From positions 561,325 through 576,316 of the forward strand of contig WELB01000062.1 in the NCBI GenBank assembly GCA_009602725.1: a DNA stretch of 14,992 nt, written 5' to 3'. The position numbers and the translations under genes are program-made. Shown piece by piece: positions 1-5,587 of this stretch. The notes under the pieces are model-generated. The model made no database searches and was not told the origin of the DNA. It saw only the letters and a program-made list of their open reading frames with translations. This DNA comes from Spirogloea muscicola. Taxonomy: Eukaryota > Streptophyta > Zygnematophyceae > Spirogloeales > Spirogloeaceae. Position 1 is the first letter of the stretch. The number at the start of each line of letters is the position of its first letter.

Positions 1-261
1 GAAGGGCTCGCCCATTGAGGATAGGGGCTGGAAAATGCCAGCCCAAGAAAGAATGAACAAAGGACGAGAAGGGGCCAGGGGAAGTACGAAGAACAACAAG
101 CACAAAAAGGAAACGAAGCAGCTACGAAGCACTCAGTAACCCCTGCTATGCAGCCTCAGGTCAGAGAGACTGGGTTCCTGGAAGCGGGTCCCCTGGCCAG
201 AGCCAGAGGCAGCAGCGAGGGCTCTGCCTGCATGCAGGTGCAGCGCGCGGGCCATAGACCT
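1..261 (-). mobile_element. Retroelement 3' fragment, copy 1
   Basis: Read on the minus strand, this is a C-terminal coding end (about 261 to 133) followed by 3' UTR (132 to 1). The frame ends in SLSDLRLHSRGY and a TGA at 133-135. The sequence matches copy 3 up to about 261 and then departs abruptly, so the copy is 5'-truncated there. The UTR carries a hairpin (25-44) and the segment CTCAATGGGCGAGCCCTTC at its 3' end. The window edge may cut the copy. Confidence 0.75.
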
Positions 262-394
262 CTGGGAGGATGGACCACTCAATAGTTACGAGTGAGGAGC
301 CTCAAATCCGACAGACTAGCTGCCGGAAAACTTTGCCGGAAAAGCCAGCCTAAGAAAGAAGGAACAAAGTACGAGAAGGGGGCCAGGGGAAGAG
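262..394 (-). mobile_element. Retroelement 3' fragment, copy 2 (mosaic)
   Basis: On the minus strand this is a UTR fragment (about 394 to 343) that resembles copy 1's UTR, fused directly to a short coding end. The coding end finishes SLSDLRLLTRNY with a TGA at 279-281. The 60-odd bases at 262-330 are almost the exact reverse complement of 1990-2055 (copy 5). Only about 17 bases of UTR follow the stop before copy 1 begins, so copy 1 seems to be inserted into, or recombined with, the copy 2 UTR. The local CCGG/CCGG dyad at 323-339 lies at the fusion point. Confidence 0.65.
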
Positions 395-1600
395 AAGGGC
401 CATGGGGGCAAGGGCTGTGAAAAGCCAGCCCGAAAAGAAATGACGAAGGTTCGCCAGGGGAAGCGCTAAGAAAAAACAGGCACAACAAGAAACAAAGCAG
501 CTACGTATTACTCAGTAACCCCTGCTAAGCAGCCTCAGGTCAGAGAAGCTAGGCTCCTGGAAGTGGGTCCCGTGGCCAGAGCCAGAGGCAGCAGCGAGGG
601 CTGCGTGTCTGCCGGCACGCAGGTGCAGCGCGGGGGCCATAGACTTCCGCAGCAAGACGGCCAAGCGCATCCGGGACACCTGCGCTAGCAACCCGGCTGC
701 AGGAAAGTCCGCTGGCTCCCCATGGAAGCGGCTGACGACGGCGTGGCGGGCGAGCTGGTTGAGCAGCTCGAGCCACCGAGCGCCCAATGCCCCATGCGTG
801 TCGATCCCAGTAGGAAGAACTCGTCTTCCCGCGGATGATCAGCATGTTTGAGCTTCTTAGCTTGAGCGGTGCAGGCGACCGCATACCCAGCCATGATGGC
901 ACATTGGGCTGGTTTTGAGCGTCTGTGGTCACCACGTCCAGGGTAAGACGTGGCCTGCCGGCTTGTGGGGTGGCCACAAGGTCTACGCGACGTGCATGGA
1001 GACCGTCGGCCCTTTGCTGGAGCGGCATGATTGCGGAGTTCTCCGCTGCCACCGAGAAGCCAGCCTCCACCAAAATGCCATGCATCGCATCCCGGAGGCG
1101 GTCGTGGGCCGCTGTCCGCTCTCCGCCGTGGGAACAGTGCAGAACATGAGCGGCCAGCTCCCCAGGCTCGGCCCCTCACTCGCCACATTCGCACTGACGC
1201 ACACCCTGGAGGCATGGCGGCGGCAAGCCCAGGAGCCGGTGGACGGCACTGCGAAATACCTCGTCCGGGAGAGTGAGGGCATCGTTGGGCTGGCCTTTCC
1301 AGCTCCTACCCTCAATGGGCGAGCCCTTTCTTCATTCTTCTTGAGGGGGAGGGCCTGGAGCCACGCCACGGCCCCCGGGGAAGAGGCCTAGTGGAGTCTC
1401 GCGCGCCCGCGCAGGTCGGCCTCCGGGTGCTGCAGCAAGGCGGTGGTGAAGGCGGCCTTGTCCATCGCGGCTGCGAAGCGCGCTTGGAAGCGCAGGTCGG
1501 CGGTGTGCGGAGGAGACCGCCTGGCCCGCCAGGTCCGGGTGCGCCGCGAGCAGCACCTGGTGGGCGGAGCGTAGCGACGCCTGGAAAGAGAGAAGTGCGC
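395..1600 (-). pseudogene. Degenerate retroelement C-terminal domain with 3' UTR, copy 3
   Basis: Minus-strand pseudogene covering most of the RLE-like C-terminal region. Aligned by eye with copy 7b, the parts in order are a leading alpha-helical segment (about 1600-1395), a zinc-finger region with C-x-C-G (about 1190) and a histidine/cysteine cluster (about 1140), a MHGILVEAGF block (about 1085-1055), an R-V-D-L/D-V-V-T-T-D endonuclease-like core (about 1000-925), an HADHPREDEF block (about 865-825), and the C-terminal end with TGA at 512-514. The frame is broken by a TAG at 1388-1390, another in-frame stop in the zinc region, several frameshifts between about 920 and 780, and a 58-base insertion at 1285-1342. 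The 3' UTR follows to about 395, with a hairpin at 412-431. It cannot encode a working protein. Confidence 0.75.
1285..1342 (+). mobile_element. 58-base 3'-UTR-only fragment inserted in copy 3
   Basis: This stretch interrupts the coding region of copy 3 in the opposite orientation. Read on the plus strand it is a UTR hairpin remnant (GGGCTGG, spacer, CCAGC) followed by CTCAATGGGCGAGCCC and a TTCTTCATTCTTCTT end. The hairpin and the CTCAATGGGCGAGCCC segment match the reverse complement of bases 1-44. Removing it lets the flanks align with copy 7b around 2990-3010, apart from a one-base difference. It is therefore the shortest autonomous-looking insertion of the family and helps to define its 3' end. 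Confidence 0.7.
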
Positions 1601-1849
1601 GCCCACAGAGAAGAAGGGCTGGCAAAGCCAGCCCAAAATAAGAATGGACAATGTCCAAAGCCAAAAAAAGAGGAGCCGGAAAAAGGACTACACTACAGAA
1701 CACTGCAGAACACATAGGCGAGGCAAAGGGAAGCTCAGTACCCACGAGTGAGCAACATCAAGTCTGAGTAGCTCGCTGCAGGGAAAGAGGCACTCCGCCG
1801 AGACCCAGAGGCGGCGGCCATAGCACGGCCTGCTCGCGTGTGGACGGCG
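1601..1849 (-). mobile_element. Retroelement 3' fragment, copy 4
   Basis: On the minus strand this starts at CCTTGCCCACGC (1849), encodes the last ~37 residues of the C-terminal end (finishing SYSDLMLLTRGY, TGA at 1735-1737), and runs through the UTR to about 1601. It is nearly the reverse complement of 3660-3925 in copy 7b. The UTR keeps both dyads intact: GGACA-A-TGTCC (1646-1656) and GGGCTGGC-AAA-GCCAGCCC (1616-1634). It ends GGGCGCGCACTTCTC, after which copy 3 begins. Confidence 0.75.
1616..1656 (-). repeat. 3' UTR double dyad (intact example)
   Basis: GGGCTGGC-AAA-GCCAGCCC at 1616-1634 is a perfect 8-base-arm hairpin. Eleven bases on, GGACA-A-TGTCC at 1646-1656 is a perfect 5-base-arm dyad. 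The same pair recurs at 1885-1924 and, inverted, at 3863-3903. Weaker forms of the larger hairpin lie at 25-44, 412-431, 1286-1303, 2132-2151, 3933-3950 and 4147-4164. Its position just before the 3' terminus in every copy suggests an RNA structure of the element. Function is unproven. Confidence 0.8.
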
Positions 1850-1930
1850 TGGGCAAGGGAGAAGTGCGCGCCCATAGGAAAGAGGGGCTGGCAAAGCCAG
1901 CCCAAAAAAGAATGGACAATGTCCAAAGCC
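1850..1930 (-). mobile_element. UTR-only retroelement fragment
   Basis: This is a second copy of the UTR segment of copy 4, in tandem on the minus strand, with no coding part left. It contains the 11-base dyad (1914-1924) and the 19-base hairpin (1885-1903) and ends with the same GGGCGCGCACTTCTC, followed at once by copy 4. Upstream on the minus strand it abuts the opposite-strand copy 5 near 1930. Confidence 0.7.
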
Positions 1931-2180
1931 TAAGAGCTGGCCGTGCTCTCGCTGCGGCCTCCGGCTTTCGTCAGGGGGATAGTTTACCGGCAGCTAGTCT
2001 GTCGGATGTGAGGCTCCTCACTCGTAACTACCAAGTGGTCCATCCTCCCCCGTTCTGTCATAGCCTCTTCAGGCCCCGCAGTCGCTGCTTAGCTCGTAGA
2101 TTGGCCCCTTCGAACCTTGTCAATTCTTTTCGGGCTGGCTTCTCACAGCCCTTGCCCCCATTGTGAGAGCCACTTCTTCT
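1931..2180 (+). mobile_element. Retroelement 3' fragment, copy 5 (stop lost)
   Basis: Plus-strand C-terminal end, 5'-truncated near 1931. It reads LRAGRALAAASG and then SLSDVRLLTRNY. Where the other copies have a stop, codon 2032-2034 is CAA, so the frame reads on into the UTR. The UTR (to 2180) has a hairpin with 6-base arms GGGCTG/CAGCCC (2132-2151) and ends GCCACTTCTT. The region 1990-2055 is an inverted near-copy of 262-330. Confidence 0.7.
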
Positions 2181-2435
2181 AAGAAAGAGGAGCCGGAGAA
2201 AGGACTACACTACAAAACACTGCAGAACACAGAAACGATGCAGAGGAAAGGTCAGCACCCACGAGTGAGCACCATCAGGTCTGAGTAGCGAGCGTTGAAG
2301 CGCTACGGCCAGGCGCATACGGAAGACTTGTGCGAGCGAACCGGCGGCGTTGAAGCCGGGCATCGCCCCTGGCAGACCCGGCCGCCGGTCAATGGCCTGG
2401 CGGGCAAGCCGCTGAATGAGATCCAGCCAGCCCCC
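2181..2435 (-). mobile_element. Retroelement 3' fragment, copy 6 (internal deletion)
   Basis: The minus-strand frame starts near 2435 with W-L-D-L-I-Q-R-L-A-R-Q-A (compare 3520-3560 on the plus strand) and runs to the conserved end. The end here is YSDLMVLTRGC with TGA at 2252-2254. Compared with copy 7b, about 95 bases are missing between the CTTCAACGCT sequence and the CTACTCAGACC sequence. The deletion joint lies near 2294 and carries the short shared sequence CGCT. The UTR is short and lacks the hairpin. It meets copy 5 tail-to-tail at 2180/2181 and copy 7a head-to-head near 2437. Confidence 0.7.
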
Positions 2436-2439
2436 TCCA

Positions 2440-2788
2440 TGGCCCCATACACGACGCGCCGACCTGGTCGCCATCCCACCCGGCGGCGGTCCCCGCCTCA
2501 TCGCCGATGTGGTGACACTGACTGCATCGACTCCGCCAATCCCACTAGATCGGCGTCGTTTGTTTGCAGGGCACGCGGTCGGCCTGGCGGCCCGGGGCAT
2601 GGAGCGAAAATATGCTGATCACCCGGTGGGGGATGAATTCGCGGCCCTGGCGATGGATGTCCACGGGGCTTTCGGCAGCCGCTGGCTGGATCTCATTCAG
2701 CGGCTTGCCCGCCAGGCCATTGACCGGCGGCCGGGTCTGCCAGGGGCGATGCCCGGCTTCAACTCCGCCGGTTCGCTCGCCCAGGCCC
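2440..2788 (+). pseudogene. Partial endonuclease-like domain, copy 7a
   Basis: Plus-strand fragment covering the core from R-A-D-L-V-A through D-V-V to the L-D-L-I-Q-R-L-A-R-Q block. It is a direct repeat of about 3290-3625 (copy 7b), with roughly a dozen substitutions by eye. A one-base loss near 2516 shifts the frame, and a four-base GTTT duplication near 2558 restores it, so about 14 residues are miscoded. It fuses in frame to copy 7b at about 2788. The resulting chimeric open frame (2416-3357) has no start context or domain order that suggests a real gene. Confidence 0.7.
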
Positions 2789-3930
2789 ACCCCCACATGT
2801 CGGAACAGGCCGTTCCTTTCATCCACCTCGCCAACACCCCAGACCAGCGTGCCCAGGCACGCTTCTCGGCGCTGGTTGAAAAAGCGGCCTCCGACCAGGT
2901 GGTGGAGCTTCTCCCTCCGGCTGACCTTCGAGGGCGCGCCCGGCTGCTCCCAGCCTCCTCCCCTGGGGCGGCGGCGTGGCTATCAGCGCTCCCACTCCAC
3001 GCGGCGCTCACTATGCCCGACGAGGTCTTCCGGACGGCGGTCCACCGGCTCTTGGGCCTCCTCCCTCCCTGCCTCGTGGGCGTCACTCAATGCAAGTGCG
3101 GTGCCCGTCACGTTGATCCTGCCGAGCTGGCCGCCCACATGCTCCGTTGCGCACACGGGGGCGAGCGGACCGCTTCCCACGACCTCCTGCGCGATGGTAT
3201 GCAGGGGGTCTTTCGGAGGCTGGCTTCAAGGTCGCGATGGAGAACTCCTCCATCATGCCCATCCAGCTGGGCGCGGACGGCCAGCCCCACACGCGACGCG
3301 CCGACCTGGTCGCCATCCCGCCCGGCGGCGGTCCCCGCATCATCGCTGATGTGGTGACAACTGACTGCATCGACTCCGCCAATCCCACCAGATCGGCGTC
3401 GTTTGCAGGGCACGCGGTCGGCCAGGCGGCCCGGGGCAAGGAGCGAAAATATGCTGATCACCCGGTGGGGGATGAGTTCGCGGCCCTGGCGATGGATGTA
3501 CACGGGGCTTTCGGCAGCCGCTGGCTGGATCTCATTCAGCGGCTTGCCCGCCAGGCCATTGACCGGCGGCCGGGTCTGCCAGGGGCGATGCCCGGATTCA
3601 ACGCGCCGGTTCGCTCGCACAAGTCTTCCGTATGCGCCTGGCCGTATCGCTTCAACGCTCCCTTGCCCACGCTGTCCACACGCGAGCAGGCCGTGCTATG
3701 GCCGCCGCCTCTGGGTCTCGGCGGAGTGCCTCTTTCCCTGCAGCGAGCTACTCAGACCTGATGTTGCTCACTCGTGGGTACTGAGCTTCCCTCTGCCTCG
3801 TTTCTGTGTTCTGCAGTGTTTTGTAGTGTAGTCCTTTTTCCGGCTCCTCTTTCTTTGGCTTCGGACATTGTCCATTCATTTTTTGGGCTGGCTTTGCCAG
3901 CCCCTCTTCTCTATGGGCGCGCACTTCTTT
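2789..3930 (+). pseudogene. Best-preserved RLE-like C-terminal domain with 3' UTR, copy 7b
   Basis: This is the least damaged copy. The helical lead (about 2789-2975) is followed by a zinc-knuckle-like cluster with C-x-C-G at 3091, then H-x3-C and H-G-G to about 3162. Next come S-H-D-x-L-R-D (about 3175), an M-E-N-S-S-I-M-P block (about 3238), a R-R-A-D-L/D-V-V-T-T-D core (about 3295-3360), a K-Y-A-D-H-P-V-G-D-E-F block, and the end SYSDLMLLTRGY with TGA at 3782-3784. One-base losses at about 3211-3216 and about 3602-3606 break the frame. The order zinc cluster, histidine-aspartate, R-x-D, D-V resembles the restriction-like endonuclease tail of early-branching non-LTR retrotransposons (R2, Dualen-like). 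That family call is inference. The 3' UTR (3785-3930) has both intact dyads. Confidence 0.65.
3863..3903 (+). repeat. 3' UTR double dyad of copy 7b
   Basis: GGACA-T-TGTCC (3863-3873) and GGGCTGGC-TTT-GCCAGCCC (3885-3903) both have perfect arms. They lie about 80-120 bases after the stop of the best-preserved copy and 27 bases before the CTTCT end. Confidence 0.8.
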
Positions 3931-4144
3931 GTGGCTGGGAGAGGCCAGCCCAACGGAATGGACAAGGTCTGAAGGAGCCGGAGTGCTAAGCAAGCGCTAA
4001 GCTAAGGACTGAGACAGCAGCAAGCGGACTCTCAGTAACCTCTAGTCAGTAGATGCAAGTCTGAATAGCTAGCAGGCGGAAAGACGTCGCCCCAACGGAA
4101 GTTGGAAGCTTGGGTTAGGAAAGCAAGCGCGGCCAGATTAATTG
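3931..4144 (-). mobile_element. Retroelement 3' fragment, copy 8 (tandem unit 1)
   Basis: Minus-strand C-terminal end and UTR: TGA at 4032-4034 after ASYSDLHLLTRGY, then UTR with a GGCTGG/CCAGCC hairpin (3933-3950). It is repeated directly in copy 9 with a period of about 214 bases, since GTGGCTGGGAGAGGCCAGCC starts at 3931 and again at 4145. The segment around 4100-4143 (GGAAGCTTGGGTTAGG) is not found in the other copies. It meets copy 7b tail-to-tail at 3930/3931. Confidence 0.7.
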
Positions 4145-4350
4145 GTGGCTGGGAGAGGCCAGCCTAAAGAAATGGACAAGGTCTGAAGGAGTCGGAGTGC
4201 TAAGGACTGAGACAGCAGTAAGCGAAGTCTCAGTAACCCCTCGTCAGTAGATGCAAATCTGAATAGCTAGCAGACGGAAAGACGTCGCCCTGACGGAAGC
4301 CGGAGGCCGCCGCCAGAGCGCGGCCTGCGCGCAAGTGGACCGCAAAAGCT
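3931..4350. repeat. Direct tandem repeat, period about 214 bases
   Basis: Two consecutive units begin with the same 20 bases at 3931 and 4145 and match through the C-terminal coding end, ending near 4100 in the first unit. Shared stretches include AATGGACAAGGTCTGAAGGAG, the AGTAGATGCAA tract and CGGAAAGACGTCGCCC. Small indels and substitutions separate them. The second unit continues into the long copy 9, and the first unit is truncated. Confidence 0.75.
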
Positions 4351-4900
4351 AGGGACCGCTGCAAAGAGACGGCCAGGCGCATCCGGTAAACTTGGGCGAG
4401 GGACCCGGCGACATGGAAGCCAGGCTGCTCGCCTTGCTGCCCGTCGCGGCGGGCCGCTGCTCGCCGCGCAAGGCGGTGAAGGAGGTCCAGCCATTTGGCG
4501 CCAAAGGCGCCGTGTACGTCGACGGCGAGTGGGACAAACTCGTCGCCTACCGGGTGATCCGAGTACTTGCGATCCTTTGCGTCGGCCGCTTGGCGGACGG
4601 CGTAGCCCGCCTCCTCCGCCGAGCGTGTAGCGCTCCTGGAATCCAAGGAGTCCGTTGTGACGACGTCGGCAATGAGCCGAGGCCCCCCGCCGAGCGACGA
4701 GATCGGCGCGCCGGGTGTGGAGGCGGCCGTCCGCCCCAGCAGTCAGAGGCATGATGCTGGAGTTCTCCAGCGCCACAGTGTAATCGGCTTCGACAAATAT
4801 GCCGAACATCGCGTTCCGGAGGGGGGCTGCGTGCTCGCCGCTAGCCAACAGTGTGGGACGACAACTGGACGCTGCCACAACGCCACAGCGAGCCTCCACC
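4145..4900 (-). pseudogene. Degenerate RLE-like C-terminal domain, copy 9
   Basis: Minus-strand pseudogene. In order it shows an A-M-F-G-I-F-V-E-A-D block (about 4815-4780), the conserved A-L-E-N-S-S-I-M-P block, R-R-A-D-L-V-A (about 4715-4695), D-V-V-T-T-D (about 4660), K-Y-S-D-H-P-V-G-D-E-F (about 4565-4530), W-L-D-L-L-H-R-L-A-R-R, and the end SASYSDLHLLTRGY with TGA at 4230-4232. A frameshift near 4685-4700 separates two open stretches. The zinc cluster upstream of about 4860 is not readable. The UTR (4229-4145) has a hairpin at 4147-4164. After copy 7b this is the second most complete copy, and it is diverged from it in sequence. Confidence 0.7.
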
Positions 4901-5159
4901 GTCGTGCTCTCTTGCGGCTCCTTTCCGCCACTGCAATCAGCTCCTGCCAGCTGCAGTCAATATCTTTGGCTGTATAGTTCCTCGATTCTACACTCTTTGA
5001 GAAGATTGCCAATCTAGGCTATGCACGACACGCAGATGTGCTTCCTGATGAGATGGGCTTGCCAGCTGCATATCAGTCGTTCTTGCGCCATCTAGTGTCG
5101 GCCTATTTTCAGTGTGCTCAGGCTCATGCTTTGCACCAGAAAGTGGGGCGAGCAGAAGG
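4901..5159. other. Unassigned stretch inside the repeat block
   Basis: No clear module of the element family is recognisable. A plus-strand frame (about 4995-5160) reads G-Y-A-R-H-A-D-V-L-P and then F-L-R-H-L-V-S-A-Y-F. That might be a strongly diverged counterpart of the region upstream of the C-terminal end in copy 10, but the similarity is too weak to call. GC content is lower than in the flanking copies. Confidence 0.4.
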
Positions 5160-5340
5160 GCTTGGAATTTGCCATCCAACGTTTGCGAGCAGGCCGCACT
5201 TCGGCTGCTACTTCTGGATCTCGGGGTGTCTGTTTTCCAGCTGCAAGTTACTCCAACTTGCGGCTGCTGACTCGCGGTTACCCATCAGCCTCTTCCGCCC
5301 TTCCAGGATTCTTTGCTTGGCTTAAAATAGAGCATTGACA
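5160..5340 (+). mobile_element. Retroelement 3' fragment, copy 10 (diverged, stop lost)
   Basis: Plus-strand frame with L-R-A-G-R-T-S-A-A-T-S-G-S-R and then ASYSNLRLLTRGY, the family's conserved C-terminal end. The expected stop is CCA at 5282-5284, so translation would continue about 18 residues to the stop just before 5338. No UTR hairpin follows. This is the most diverged and outermost copy and marks the right edge of the mosaic. Confidence 0.6.
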
Positions 5341-5587
5341 ACCACAACACTACCAAGGACTGGGTCAGAAGCAAACGCACGACCTGTTAACTTCTATCCT
5401 AGTCTTTGTCAAGAAGCTCTCACTCCAGTCCACTCCTCATGGAATTGCGAATGTGCTGGAAGCTGGACTCTTACTACTGAGTAACATAGAAATAATGACT
5501 AAACGAATAAAACAATGAATAATAACTGTCTGGCTGACGAGGTTGCCACATTGAATAATTGGTAATCACATAGACCTGGATGACATT
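5341..5587. other. Spacer between repeat block and helicase gene
   Basis: AT-richer sequence without a recognisable gene. Its right part is probably the 3' UTR of the minus-strand helicase gene. I see no TGTAA (the common chlorophyte polyadenylation signal) on the minus strand. The only A-rich tract is around 5495-5525. Confidence 0.5.

Larger units (their letters stand above)
1..5340. repeat. Mosaic of truncated copies of one retroelement family
   Basis: The block is built from rearranged 3' fragments of a single element family. The recurring modules are a C-terminal protein domain, a conserved C-terminal end with its stop codon, and a 3' UTR with a GGGCTGGC/GCCAGCCC hairpin that finishes near a CTTCT end. 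Stop codons, or the places where one is expected, lie at 133, 279, 512, 1735, 2252, 4032 and 4230 (minus) and at 2032, 3782 and 5282 (plus). Orientation changes occur near 1930, 2180, 2437, 3930 and between 4900 and 5160. No reverse transcriptase domain and no intact reading frame was found. It could have grown by nested 5'-truncated insertions, by recombination between copies, or both. The separate copies are listed below. Confidence 0.85.

Noticed and set aside
2416-3357. 313-residue open frame as a genuine gene
   Set aside because: It joins two partial copies of the same domain, and the last part is out of the conserved frame after the one-base loss near 3213.
1-5340. CRISPR array or satellite
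   Set aside because: The repeats are long, unequal, in both orientations and partly protein-coding, without regular short spacers.
1-5340. DNA transposon with terminal inverted repeats
   Set aside because: The inverted matches come from oppositely oriented copies of the same 3' end. The modules are coding end plus UTR with 5' truncation, which fits retroelement copies better.
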